From the NCBI RefSeq assembly GCF_000814005.1, contig NZ_JWLK01000002.1:248001-312000 (forward strand): a stretch of DNA of 64,000 bases, written 5' to 3'. The stretch is from Ruegeria sp. ANG-S4 (GTDB lineage Bacteria > Pseudomonadota > Alphaproteobacteria > Rhodobacterales > Rhodobacteraceae). The notes below the pieces were generated by a model that made no database searches, was not told the DNA's origin, and was given only the letters and a program-made list of their open reading frames with translations. Below are positions 1 through 8,759 of the stretch, piece by piece (positions within the stretch are counted from its first letter, which is position 1; the number at the start of each line of letters is the position of its first letter). Made by a program: the position numbers and the translations under genes.

Positions 1-236
1 GTGTCACACTCAAAAACGTCTGTGATCCGTGAACTGCTGACCTCAATCGCCAATCGAGCGTCGTTTGCCGCAACAAACTCTAACCTGCGCGGAAGAATTG
101 TTTTTCGGATGGCGGTGAGAACCTGGTCGCGGCGGGCCTGTGCGGTTTCGCCGTTCAGGTAAATTGCCGGAGACAAGCGCGCGACTGACGAGCGCCCTAT
201 ATCTTCAAGCATCTCCAGTATTTCCGTGTCCATCAT
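1..236 (-). CDS. Hypothetical protein, 3' end outside the window
   Basis: An open frame enters from the left edge on the minus strand and starts at two adjacent ATG codons (236-234 and 233-231). The visible N-terminus begins MMDTEILEMLEDIGRSSVAR and runs about 78 residues without a stop. It lies 23 bases behind the roadblock-like gene and is probably the fifth gene of the GTPase operon. I recognise no family. The acidic, helical start followed by a basic stretch around residues 30-50 resembles a small cytosolic adaptor, but that is only an impression. Its true length cannot be known from here. Confidence 0.6.
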   Translation of the reverse strand, partial: MMDTEILEMLEDIGRSSVARLSPAIYLNGETAQARRDQVLTAIRKTILPRRLEFVAANDARLAIEVSSSRITDVFECD

Positions 237-259
237 GCCGTGACCCCCTCTGGTCCCGT

Positions 260-661
260 CTAAACTGCCGCCGCAACGGCCCCCAAACTTAGATGCGATT
301 TGGTCAGGGCCAATCCGACGTTGGCGCTGTTGCGGCAGATGTAGCAAACTACGTGATCAGGATATTCCTGGGTCCGCAGAAAGATGTGCAGCCGGTCACC
401 GGAAAACACCGCGATTTCCCCAAACCCCGGATGATCCGTTTCTTCTACGCCGGATGAGCGCAACAACTCCTCGAACGCTTTGACCCCTCGACCTTGGAAC
501 AGGTTTGCCACGGCAATTGCGAGATTCTCTAAAACCTCTGTGTCCTCCGGATCGTCAGAGTGAACCCCCAAAAGCATCCCAGTTTCCATATCAACATACC
601 CGGCTGCCAGGCAGTCGGGTATGGTCTCAATAGCCGAAATCAAAGCACTTTCGATCGACAT
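260..661 (-). CDS. Small roadblock/LC7-like protein
   Basis: A 133-residue soluble protein with no signal peptide or membrane segment. A central long helix (about residues 42-70) sits between strand-like stretches (AAGYVDMETGMLLGV near 19-33; GEIAVFSGDRLHIFLRT near 81-97), the order seen in roadblock/LC7 folds such as MglB, which dimerise and act on small GTPases. The assignment rests on this pattern and on context, not on a diagnostic motif. It follows the 544-residue dynamin-like GTPase by 52 bases in the same operon, so a role as GTPase partner or regulator is a reasonable inference. It could also be an unrelated alpha/beta protein. Confidence 0.6.
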   Translation of the reverse strand: MSIESALISAIETIPDCLAAGYVDMETGMLLGVHSDDPEDTEVLENLAIAVANLFQGRGVKAFEELLRSSGVEETDHPGFGEIAVFSGDRLHIFLRTQEYPDHVVCYICRNSANVGLALTKSHLSLGAVAAAV

Positions 662-713
662 CTGCCTTCCTTTTCGTCAACCGCTTAATCGGGTTGGCTT
701 TACGCGATTCCGT

Positions 714-2348
714 CTACAGCACATGCCGTTCCACTGTAACAGTGTCATGTTCTTTCGGAACTGGGTTAAGCGCAGCGTCAGGGTCGCCTTCGCTGTGTTC
801 CAGCGCAATCTGATCGAACTCGGCCAAAAATGCAGCAAAGGCGTTTTTCAAACCGACCGTATCTTCGGGTAGCGGTTCACTTGCAACCAACTCTTGCCAC
901 ATCGACAACGCGCTCAGCGGTGCGGTGCTTCCATCGGCCTGCAGCAAATGCTCTGACGTCGGTGCCGGTTCTTCATCGTCGGCTTCCGACGTGTCCGGCC
1001 CGATCGAGACGACACTGACCTCGGCCAATGCGTTGGAATCCGGCTCTGGTTCGTAATCGTCGTCTTTGCTTTTGGTTTGCTCGGCCAACAGGGCTGTAAT
1101 TGATGAAATCGACTGTTCGATGTCCTGCTCGGGCTTTTCTGCGTCCTCCGGTTTGGAGTCCTCTTCATCCTGACCAATGACGATCAATTCAGGTTCTTCC
1201 GCGTCATCCTCGTCGTCGTCTGAAAACTCGAACTCATCAGCGTCCAGGATGGGGTTCGCCAAAGCGCGCAGATCGAGGGGATCATCTGCGGTGTCGCGGA
1301 AGAAAGCGCGCAGTTCCTCTTTCGAGTTTTCTTCTTCTTCCTGCACCATCTCGGCCCGCATACGATCCGCTTCGTTCGCATCAATGCGCGCGCGCTCGGT
1401 ATCGTCAGACTTGCGTTCCACACGCGCCGGGCGCACCGGAAAGCTGGTAACGACGTCCACTTCGGTATGAGCGGCTTCGTCCACCGAATCCACCAGCTTA
1501 AGCGGTGCGGGTTCTGCCCTGGTTTCGGAGGGTCTGGGCGGACGCACTGGCCGCACCCTGGGTTGGCCGGATTGAGACTTGTCGATCTGATACCGCGCCA
1601 GTTGGTCGGCGCGAGAATCCATGATCTGCTCTGTGATCTCAAGGAAACTGTCGACCATCTTCCCGCCTCCGCTGCGTGACCACAGTTCAGCATCGCCGGT
1701 TTTGTCGCGGGCGACAATCGCATCGCGAGCAGAGAAAAGGATGGTTCGATTGAACAGGTGACCGGCTTCGCGGTTCACGCGTCGCAGTACTTTCTGACGG
1801 TCCTTTTGCCCCAATGCATCAGCACGTGTGATCAACAGCAGGGACTTGTCCTGCAGGCGTTCCGGCAAAGACACCCACGTTGCACGCTCGGTTTCGCGCC
1901 AAGCCTGGGTTGAATGGGTGCACCACAAAACGCCATTTGCCTGACCGACGGCGCGTTGCCACACATCGGTTGAGATTTTGGGGTCGGAAATCCCGGGTGT
2001 GTCGATCAGGTCGACGGCTTCAAGAATATCGGCCTCCAAAAAGATGCGGACAAATTGCGCGTCATTGACGCCGACCGAGTCCAGATCGTCCAGTTCGATG
2101 TTTTGCGTGCTCCCGTCATGGCGCTTGACGTAAGCTGGTCGCTTACCCCAACTGAACCAGACTGGCGGCAATTGCGTTGCCGTCACTTGCGTGGGCAAGG
2201 CTTGCGTTCGCAAAAGAAAGTTCATCAGTGTCGATTTACCGGCACTGAATTCTCCCATCAGCGCAAACACAGGTTTGCGACGGGACCACTGCTCGATGCG
2301 GTTCCATGCTGTGGGAGAGACGAAGCGGGGTTGTATATTTTTTACCAT
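714..2348 (-). CDS. Dynamin-like GTPase with acidic linker
   Basis: 544 residues. The N-terminal G domain shows G1 GEFSAGKST (32-40), a G2-type threonine in the QVTATQ stretch near 54-59, G3 DTPG (116-119) and G4 TRAD (174-177). From about residue 250 the protein changes to a long low-complexity tail very rich in Asp, Glu and Ser. No membrane segment is visible. Family knowledge: large GTPases of this type bind and remodel membranes or scaffold complexes. The gene follows the 670-residue GTPase by 8 bases and precedes the roadblock-like gene. Unlike its neighbour it lacks an obvious long helical stalk, so the pair may form a heteromeric GTPase as other bacterial dynamin pairs do (inference). 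Confidence 0.85.
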   Translation of the reverse strand: MVKNIQPRFVSPTAWNRIEQWSRRKPVFALMGEFSAGKSTLMNFLLRTQALPTQVTATQLPPVWFSWGKRPAYVKRHDGSTQNIELDDLDSVGVNDAQFVRIFLEADILEAVDLIDTPGISDPKISTDVWQRAVGQANGVLWCTHSTQAWRETERATWVSLPERLQDKSLLLITRADALGQKDRQKVLRRVNREAGHLFNRTILFSARDAIVARDKTGDAELWSRSGGGKMVDSFLEITEQIMDSRADQLARYQIDKSQSGQPRVRPVRPPRPSETRAEPAPLKLVDSVDEAAHTEVDVVTSFPVRPARVERKSDDTERARIDANEADRMRAEMVQEEEENSKEELRAFFRDTADDPLDLRALANPILDADEFEFSDDDEDDAEEPELIVIGQDEEDSKPEDAEKPEQDIEQSISSITALLAEQTKSKDDDYEPEPDSNALAEVSVVSIGPDTSEADDEEPAPTSEHLLQADGSTAPLSALSMWQELVASEPLPEDTVGLKNAFAAFLAEFDQIALEHSEGDPDAALNPVPKEHDTVTVERHVL

Positions 2349-2356
2349 AACTCTTC

Positions 2357-4369
2357 TTATGCTGCTTCGTTACTAAGGTCTTTGAGGATGTCGCCCAGAA
2401 TGTCGTCACGCGACTTCTGTGGCTGCATTCCGGCCATGAGCGCCGCGTTGCTTGCCGCTTCACGATCCCCTGACTTAGAGATGTTCAGCAGAGTTTCTTT
2501 TTGCTCAGCCAGAAAGTCAGCCATTCCGGCGCGTACGTTTTCAAGCACCGCAGCAACCTGGTTTTCCTCGATGTCCTTGGTGATTGAATTCGCCTCGGAC
2601 GCGATCAGGCGGGTGTAATCAGAAGCATAGGCTTCAAAACCTTTGCGCTTTTGCCACCAGCGACGCCACCACGTGCTTTGAAGGTCCAATGCAATGGTGC
2701 GACCAATGCCAAGAGGTGGCGGAACGCGCGGAACAATCGGGGCCTCGATGTTGAATTCGCCCAAGTGGTTGCCAAGCAACTTGTGATACAACTGCCCGAT
2801 GTCGGCAGCGGCGGCGGAATAAAGCGCGCCAGCTTCCTTGCGCATGGACCGGCCAAAACTGAAGTAGGCCGCTTTTTGCAACGTGCGAAGGCCAGCGGGA
2901 TCATACTGCCACGTTCCCTGCTCGCCATTTTCTTCGATATGTGAAATCAGCGAATCCGTTGCCCGTTTTACAAAATTTGCCTCGGCCGACGCCAAACGTT
3001 CCAGAACTTTGTCACGCAGATTGGTGGTCAACTCGGCGACTTTCTTTTCATACTCCGCCGTGACCGTGTCGATGGCCTCTTCCGGCGCGACACCGTCAAG
3101 GTCACGCACGACGCCTTCGTTGCCGGACAGTGTCTTGGCAACCGATGTAGCGCGGATCTGACTTGCGATGTTGCGTGCACGATGACGTACGCGATCCAGC
3201 AGCCGTGTCCCTGCCCCTTCGGCTATGCGCTCGTTCATGGCAAGCAAAAGATCAGGCAGTCCTGACAAGGCCCAGATCTTGTCCAGCGACGCTGCTTGAT
3301 CCCCAAACCCGGCGGCCAGGTAGAACGTGTTCAACGCCTCCCGAGACTCTTCGGTCAAAATATCGGGGTTGCCGGTCAATGCGGCTTCGGCCCACTGGGC
3401 GCTGCCGAAAACGATGCTGGTTTCGGTGTCGATGCTGTTCTGTTTGAGCGTATCCTGAATCCGGTCGCGGATTTCGGGTACCTGGTTCACCGGGTCCGAA
3501 AGTTCGTCGATGCGATTGACGAACAAGATGATCTGGCGGTTTTCGAACTGCGCAATGATCCGCATCAGCGCCATATCCATTGTCGTCAATGCCTGGCTTG
3601 CCGCCAGAACAACAATGCAGACCTCGGACCCACGCAAGCTGCGCAATGTGATCTGCTCGCGCACCATGAAGGTATCGTTTACTCCCGGGGTGTCACACAG
3701 CTTCAAGGAGATTGGATATTGCGGGATATCCATGTAAAGTTCGGCCGATTTTGTGACATCCGCGAACCGACCTGTCTTGGGATTGATATCCGGATCGTCA
3801 TCATCACCCAGACAGACATATCGTTGAACCAGTTCTTCATCGAAATAGTCGTATTGGTGGCTTTGCCCGAGAATAAGATCGAAATGTTTGCCGAGGCGTT
3901 CCTCGGATTTGGCCTTCATCTCACCGATTTGACGCCGGATGTCGTCCATCTCGTCGTCGGCTCCTGCCCGATTGGCAAGTTCGCCCAAGCGACCGCCCCC
4001 AACCATGAGGTTGTCCCATTCTTCCTGTTCGAAGAAGGTGAACTTGGATCGGGTGTCGCCTTCGGTCCGCGTATTAATATTCAACGTGGTAACGACGGAC
4101 GTCCAAGGGTTTACGTCCGAGGGGAGCAGGTTCGGCCGACCCGCCAAAATATTCACGATGGAAGACTTGCCGGCCTTCACCTGCCCCACTAGCGTCACGC
4201 TTGCGGTGAAGTTTTCCATCCGTGTTTTCAGTGTCGCCAGTCGGGCGGAGGAGCGCGCATCAGCCACCTCTGTCAGTTGGTCGATCTGCGTCGTAAGCGA
4301 GGTCATTGCCTCTGTCATGGGTGACAGGGCCTCGTTTCCTACAGACAAAAGGTGGTCGTTTCGCGCCAT
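2357..4369 (-). CDS. Dynamin-family GTPase
   Basis: 670 residues. The G domain contains G1 GQVKAGKSS (62-70), candidate G2 threonines in NPWTSVVTT (87-95), G3 DTPG (226-229) and G4 NRID (285-288). The remainder is mainly helical with heptad-like stretches, as expected of a stalk. There is a positively charged patch WWRRWWQKRKG around residue 570 that could contact lipid. Bacterial dynamin-like proteins hydrolyse GTP to bend, tether or protect membranes. The gene sits second in the minus-strand operon, 3 bases after the small upstream gene and 8 bases before the second GTPase. Tandem bacterial dynamins often work as pairs; partnership here is inferred from adjacency. Confidence 0.9.
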   Translation of the reverse strand: MARNDHLLSVGNEALSPMTEAMTSLTTQIDQLTEVADARSSARLATLKTRMENFTASVTLVGQVKAGKSSIVNILAGRPNLLPSDVNPWTSVVTTLNINTRTEGDTRSKFTFFEQEEWDNLMVGGGRLGELANRAGADDEMDDIRRQIGEMKAKSEERLGKHFDLILGQSHQYDYFDEELVQRYVCLGDDDDPDINPKTGRFADVTKSAELYMDIPQYPISLKLCDTPGVNDTFMVREQITLRSLRGSEVCIVVLAASQALTTMDMALMRIIAQFENRQIILFVNRIDELSDPVNQVPEIRDRIQDTLKQNSIDTETSIVFGSAQWAEAALTGNPDILTEESREALNTFYLAAGFGDQAASLDKIWALSGLPDLLLAMNERIAEGAGTRLLDRVRHRARNIASQIRATSVAKTLSGNEGVVRDLDGVAPEEAIDTVTAEYEKKVAELTTNLRDKVLERLASAEANFVKRATDSLISHIEENGEQGTWQYDPAGLRTLQKAAYFSFGRSMRKEAGALYSAAAADIGQLYHKLLGNHLGEFNIEAPIVPRVPPPLGIGRTIALDLQSTWWRRWWQKRKGFEAYASDYTRLIASEANSITKDIEENQVAAVLENVRAGMADFLAEQKETLLNISKSGDREAASNAALMAGMQPQKSRDDILGDILKDLSNEAA

Positions 4370-4372
4370 AGT

Positions 4373-4789
4373 TCAGCCTCCGGTGCCTGTCGCGGCAATG
4401 TGGTTGTTTGTGCCGTTCGAAGGCAGACCCGCCAACATGTCGATCCGCGCAATCAGGTCCAGTGCGTTTCCGAGAATCGCGGCCTCTGTCCTGGGCGAGA
4501 TCGACTCATAAGCAAGAGAATCGGCCAGAATTTCGATCGAGCGGAAGTGTTCGCCATTTTCCAGGGACGCGACCCGGCGACCCGTCGGAAAATCCTGGGA
4601 TTTGTGCTGGGGCAAAGGCATCCGTGCGTTGGCAAGCAGGTAACGATTGCCAGAGTGCGTTTTCAAGGCGATGCCGAAACCGGTGCCAGGGTGCTGGCTG
4701 TTGAGAGTTTTCAGTTCGCCGATAAAGCTGTCACGTGCAAGGCCAACGGCGTCTTGCTCGGAAGCAGTAGAGTGTAATTGATCGGTCAC
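4373..4789 (-). CDS. Hypothetical protein, first gene of the GTPase operon
   Basis: 138 residues starting at GTG (4789-4787). No signal peptide or membrane segment is visible. The C-terminal half is helical (EILADSLAYE, ALDLIARIDMLAGL). I do not recognise the family. The stop codon is 3 bases before the start of the 670-residue dynamin-like GTPase, so the two are almost certainly co-transcribed and may be translationally coupled. No strong ribosome-binding site precedes the GTG. Confidence 0.7.
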   Translation of the reverse strand: MTDQLHSTASEQDAVGLARDSFIGELKTLNSQHPGTGFGIALKTHSGNRYLLANARMPLPQHKSQDFPTGRRVASLENGEHFRSIEILADSLAYESISPRTEAAILGNALDLIARIDMLAGLPSNGTNNHIAATGTGG

Positions 4790-5532
4790 GGTAGAGACCC
4801 TTATTCTGGAGTTGAGCAGGAACTGGTAAGGTGCCTCGCGGCGAAAAAAGACTCATTAACTCCCGCCGCACATCAATGATGATCACCGCGGTGTTAGTTT
4901 GACGCGAATGAGATATTTTGGCGTTTGAATTGTGGCGCAATTAAGACGACACCTCACAGTAAAGTCGCAACTTATACGTGTTGCCTTTCTGACTATGCTG
5001 GTTGTTAGGTAAGATGGGCGTTGTTTGACGAGCCCGGTTTTGGGGTTTGGAGATTTTGCGAAACCATCCAAGTTTCCTATGTAAAATATTGTAAAATAAT
5101 GAAATTTTGTAAAAGAGTTGCATGAGCTTTTGCGCCACCTAATACGCCGTAGCCTTGCGGGTCGCTGATACTGCGGCTCGCGTATCTTCGGAAATGAAGC
5201 GGAGTGCTATAACTTACTCAACGTATGCGGGCTTTTTGGGCGAAGTCTTAACACTGTGCAGGATTTGGAAACTGACTGTTCTGAAAGCGTAAATCTTATG
5301 CCTTGAATTGGTGGCTTTTTGACACAAGCCGCGCCGTCCCAATCAGAACTTGGGTGCCCTGAGTGCCCGGTAAGCGATTGCTGAATTTGAGAGCGGTGAG
5401 CCTCGCATACAGCACCAGCGAATGTTGTGCTCAATTGATTTCAAGAGTTTCCGTTTGGTCGCAATTTTTCCGCTCGCACTTACTCTCAAGCTTTGCTATG
5501 CACCGCGCCAAGCTGGTGCACGGCATCAGGTT
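4790..5532. other. Intergenic region upstream of the GTPase operon and tRNA-Leu
   Basis: About 740 bases with only short overlapping open frames that have poor codon use. It is visibly AT-richer than the coding regions around it and must hold the promoter of the minus-strand GTPase operon and that of the plus-strand tRNA. Apart from the TGTAAAA repeats listed separately I see no defined element. Confidence 0.6.
5080..5114. repeat. Three TGTAAAA repeats, two at 10-base spacing
   Basis: TGTAAAA occurs at 5080-5086, 5090-5096 and 5108-5114. The first two are exactly one helical turn apart within an AT-only patch. The patch lies about 300 bases upstream of the GTPase operon and about 420 bases before the tRNA. 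It could be a protein-binding array or simple AT-rich drift. Confidence 0.4.
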
Positions 5533-5617
5533 GCGGGTGTGGCGAAATTGGTAGACGCACCAGATTTAGGTTCTGGCGCCGCAAGGCGTGGGGGTTCAAG
5601 TCCCTCCACCCGCACCA
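5533..5617 (+). tRNA. tRNA-Leu, anticodon UAG
   Basis: Full cloverleaf of 85 nt including an encoded CCA. The acceptor stem GCGGGTG pairs with CACCCGC before ACCA. The anticodon stem CCAGA/TCTGG encloses the loop TTTAGGT, giving anticodon TAG at 5567-5569. The long variable arm (CGCCGCAAGGCG) is the leucine class II hallmark, and GGTTCAAGTCC is the T arm. The accessory stretch that follows starts at its 3' end, which fits tRNA genes as integration sites. Confidence 0.97.
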
Positions 5618-6111
5618 TTTCATGAAAAATGTATCTGAAAATCAAAATATTAACGTTTCGCGTGCGCTTCAGTCCCATTTTTAGACCAACTATGTTTCTT
5701 TGATTGATACCCCGAAAAATGCCAATAACTATCGCGCGCCCTGCCCTAATTCACACCTTCGTCTAAAGCTAACGCTTTCTTTGTTGGGGTCTTTCGGCGT
5801 GAATCCGGACCTTCAGGTTTACGTCGGGAACGACGGATTTGTCCGCATTGGAGACACTGGCGCTCTGAGGTCTGATCCTCGGAAAATTTTGGCCTATGTA
5901 ACCCTCATCACTGACCGACCCGTTGAATTAGTCCAGCCGAGCCCAACTCGGACCGCATCATGTTTTTTGTGGATCACCCGAATCTGGCGGCTGCGCGGCA
6001 TTGCGCCAGTCTTTGTCGGGTTGGGATTGCGACCTGTCAGAATCGCGCATTTTCGGGTACGCAATCTATCAGGTAGGCACCCAACGTTTCATTCTGCTCT
6101 GAGGTATTGCC
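5618..6111. other. No convincing gene; decayed sequence after the tRNA
   Basis: About 490 bases. A 145-residue open frame at 5700-6137 on the plus strand and several shorter frames exist, but their composition is erratic (runs of rare residues, no ribosome-binding site, overlap with the better supported small gene at 6112). I judge the region noncoding or degenerate. Confidence 0.5.
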
Positions 6112-6282
6112 ATGACCTTTTTACGCACTCCAACTGACTATCACGCCGCACTCCGTGAGGTTGAATATCTCTGGGGGGCAGAGCCTGACACAGACGAATG
6201 CCGCAAACTTGATCAGTACCTTGCAGCGGTAGAGTGGTACGAGGAAAGTAACGCTCAAGCAAAACAACCCGTTTCTGCCTGA
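6112..6282 (+). CDS. Short peptide resembling the N-terminus of HigA-type (COG5499) antitoxins
   Basis: 56 residues from ATG 6112 to TGA 6282. The pattern TPTDYHAALREVEYLWGAEP, then a run ending in KLDQYLAAVEWYEE, resembles the N-terminal helical part of COG5499/HigA-like antitoxins (family pattern: T..DY..AL..IE.L..A.PGTPE.D.LD.L..LVE.YE). The DNA-binding helix-turn-helix that normally follows is absent: the protein ends shortly after YEESN. No toxin gene is adjacent. It may be a stand-alone small protein or a truncated antitoxin. The similarity is by eye. Confidence 0.55.
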   Translation: MTFLRTPTDYHAALREVEYLWGAEPDTDECRKLDQYLAAVEWYEESNAQAKQPVSA

Positions 6283-6327
6283 CCCTCTGTGTCCTTCGAC
6301 GCCGCTTGCTGATTTGGGAGGACGAGT

Positions 6328-6453
6328 GTGAATAGGAATTTTCCGATTATTGCGGCGGTTATTGTCGTGGTCGCCTTGGGTTTGTCTGCCTTTAGGTCCG
6401 GGGATGACGACGTGGGCGTTGAAGGGACGGCACCGGCTGCTGCGACTGACTAA
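6328..6453 (+). CDS. 41-residue single-span membrane peptide
   Basis: GTG start at 6328 preceded by a good GGGAGGA ribosome-binding site. The peptide has a short polar start (MNRNFP), one hydrophobic segment IIAAVIVVVALGLSA (about residues 7-21) and an acidic, alanine-rich tail. It is most likely a small inner-membrane peptide or a secreted one with an uncleaved signal. The start lies 45 bases after the HigA-like peptide on the same strand. Function unknown. Confidence 0.5.
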   Translation: MNRNFPIIAAVIVVVALGLSAFRSGDDDVGVEGTAPAAATD

Positions 6454-6612
6454 GCGGTGTATACGAGCCCGTGAGCGCGATGCAGGGCGCAGCACAGGGA
6501 TAGGAGACGTCCGAACTCCGTTGTCGTGCTTGACTGACCTATTTGAAGCCTCTGCGGTGAATTACGGGATATGCGCGAATGTCAAACGCGGTTGTTTGCG
6601 GATGTGTCTCTC

Positions 6613-7656
6613 TCAATGATTGGCAAAGCCCGGTTTCAACTCCGCCTTTAAAACGGAGGCTGCGCGGGCGTTCACCGTCATTGCGGCTGTACTGCCAAAA
6701 TCGTTGGCTACTTGTTTGAGCGACGGGAACAACGACAATATCTCTTTCCGTTGTGGGCTGGGCAGCGCACTGACTGAGAGTTCCTCTAGGAAAAAGCTCT
6801 CGGTTAACGCGCCGTTTGACCTTACGATGTGGTGACGGTCAAACATGAAGTGAGTGTACGTTATCTTCTCCTGCTCTCTAATGTTTATCCCTGGCAGCCC
6901 GCACAAGTGCTTTGCCGCGACAAGGATGTGGGATTCCCCGAACAGCAATTCAGCTTTCGGAGATTCTATCAATACGCGATGTTGTTGAGAAAGGACGAGG
7001 TCAGCGTCGTTTCCGAGGGCGCCTTTCTCTATGATAACTGGGGCGTTTGCTCCATACCCTCTAACTTCAGTTGTTCCGATCCAGCGAAAAAGCTGCAGGC
7101 CAGCGTCTTTTGTCCAAACCATTTCACCTGGAACTAAGTTCTGAACCGGGATTACGCCAGAAACGGCTTCAATAAGCGTTCCTTCACCAAAACAAGGAAT
7201 GAAATCTGTATTTGGAGTAGTGCCGTTATTCGAGCCACTGACTTTGACTTACGGCGTGCCATCTACAAGTGGTGCAGAAGTCCCGTAACCCCAAATGTCC
7301 GAAAAATTACCATCCTGAGAGAACACATAGATTGTGATTTCGGACCCACCCGGATTGCCCTCATCGTCGAGAGCACGGACGTTTATCAGCGACTCCGCTT
7401 CGACCTCTGTTCCGTTCGCGACAGTGCCCCCTCCGTCTGTGATGACATGGTTTTCAGGGTCATCGTCGTTAAACACGTTTTCCTCGAATGTGCCATCTAG
7501 TGTGACGGTGGTTCCGGTCCCGGCAGAATATTCGTAAACTGTCCGGTTAGGCGTGTCAGAGTTATTGATAATTGGGCCGCCTACGATTGACCCATTGGTG
7601 CTAGAAGAAATTAGTAGGCTCAGGCTATCCTTAGCACAGAAACTGCGAAGAACCAT
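6613..7656 (-). pseudogene. Hint-domain protein gene interrupted by an in-frame TAA
   Basis: Two minus-strand open stretches (7656-7252 and 7248-6613) are in the same frame and separated only by a TAA at 7251-7249. After the stop the frame continues to FIPCFGEGTLIEA, the start of a Hint_2-type (hedgehog/intein-like) domain with its first Cys. It then shows GALGNDADLVLSQQHRVLIE, LVAAKHL, YTHFMFDRHHIV and TESFF, all usual blocks of rhodobacteral Hint proteins. The part before the stop is a beta-rich acidic region ending APLVDGTP. Such proteins usually have an aromatic residue near the stop position, so a single Tyr-to-ochre change is likely (inference). Reinitiation at the ATG at 7122 would lose the catalytic Cys. 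The N-terminus also looks degraded. Confidence 0.75.
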
Positions 7657-7745
7657 CGAAATTCAACGAACTGATACACAAAATGGCTCAGCCGTTTGTA
7701 GCTGAGCCCTCTTGCAGTCGACAGTCGATGGTTTAGGTGCGGTTT

Positions 7746-7919
7746 TCAAGCTGTACGTTGGTATGTTCGCTCAACCTTGCGTATTTCCGCCGCTTCAGCG
7801 CTGCCACCTTGCGACAACCTTCCTTGCAATACTTGGTGTCTAAGCGGCTCCTGCCGTTCCCTGTCCAGGCAGCGATAGACTTCCCGAGCTTCCTTTTCTC
7901 TCCGGACACCCGGAGCCAT
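7746..7919 (-). CDS. Possible 57-residue basic protein
   Basis: ATG 7919 follows GGAGAG at ideal spacing; the frame ends TGA 7748-7746. The product begins MAPGVRREKEAREVYRCLDR and is highly charged with no hydrophobic segment. A second frame over the same bases gives a Lys/Cys-rich peptide (KYCKEGCRK), so which frame is coding, if any, is uncertain. No family recognised. Confidence 0.3.
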   Translation of the reverse strand: MAPGVRREKEAREVYRCLDRERQEPLRHQVLQGRLSQGGSAEAAEIRKVERTYQRTA

Positions 7920-8046
7920 TATCTCTCCAAGTTTTCAGTCTAACATTGCCGTCTGCCCTGCCTCGTTTCTTGGCAAAGAAGATATCATATTACCTCGAAC
8001 TAAGCTAGAATATGCGTGGACAAAAAGGGAACTAACGGGGTACATC

Positions 8047-8397
8047 TTGGTGCTCGAACTGATTTTCGTTGGGCGCATATTTGCCGCTTTTGGGCATCGA
8101 TGGAATTTTAACTACCATTGCATTCCTAACGAGGTAGTATCACGCTTTCTCAGTGAACCGGATTTGAAAATGGCTCAGTATTCTCAGACTGAATCAGAGT
8201 TTGTCGCGATACCCGTAGACGTTTTCGGCACACGAACCGGCGTGTATTTTTTGCTCAGAACACCTGGACGCCGAAAGTTCAAAGTTCGACTTGCGGAACA
8301 AGCCGCCAACTTAGCAACACGCCCTTCCTGGCTGAAGAGGCAAAGCAAGCGCGGTGCAAAGGCTGCACCGCAGTTGGACGAGTTTGTCTTCAAATAA
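8047..8397 (+). CDS. Hypothetical protein
   Basis: 116 residues from TTG (8047) or GTG (8050). The C-terminal part is basic (PSWLKRQSKRGAKAA) and the middle has strand-like stretches (EFVAIPVDVFGTRTGVYFLL). No clear ribosome-binding site and no family recognised. It lies in the AT-richer accessory stretch and may be a foreign gene or chance frame. Confidence 0.35.
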   Translation: MVLELIFVGRIFAAFGHRWNFNYHCIPNEVVSRFLSEPDLKMAQYSQTESEFVAIPVDVFGTRTGVYFLLRTPGRRKFKVRLAEQAANLATRPSWLKRQSKRGAKAAPQLDEFVFK

Positions 8398-8759
8398 GGG
8401 AGGCGCAGCTGCCCGACACGAACCACCTGATTGCCCGGAACAACAATAGGAGCTGGCTGCGGGCGCAGAAGCCAGACCCATTCCGTGCTTCGAGGGGGTG
8501 AGTGTATCTCTGATTCAAAAGTACCTATTTGGGGGCTTGTCCGCTATTGGGGGACTCCTTTGTGTCGCAAAATAGAGCGAAACGCGTTGTTTCCCAATTT
8601 GGAACGGTAAGTTTCACAATGAATCGTGGACACGATTTTGCCGTAATGCGACGCTCGACGCGTCGGCGGCATGTCTTGATTTTAGAACGTTCTGGTTTTT
8701 TCAACTGAATTTGAGGGGGTTACTTAGTTCGGCGTGTCGCCCCACGAAACCCTGAAAAG
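8398..8759. other. No gene seen; G-rich repeats
   Basis: About 360 bases without a credible frame. It contains GAGGGGGT at 8492-8499 and 8713-8720. The second copy is followed by TTCGGCGTGTCG at 8728-8739, a pair repeated inside the next open frame (8893-8917). Confidence 0.45.

Noticed and set aside
1177-1470. Ser-rich plus-strand frame opposite the acidic tail of the second GTPase
   Set aside because: Antisense shadow: the Asp/Glu codon runs of the minus-strand gene read as Ser-rich on the other strand.
5700-6137. 145-residue plus-strand open frame after tRNA-Leu
   Set aside because: No ribosome site, erratic composition, and overlaps the better supported 56-residue gene at 6112 in another frame.
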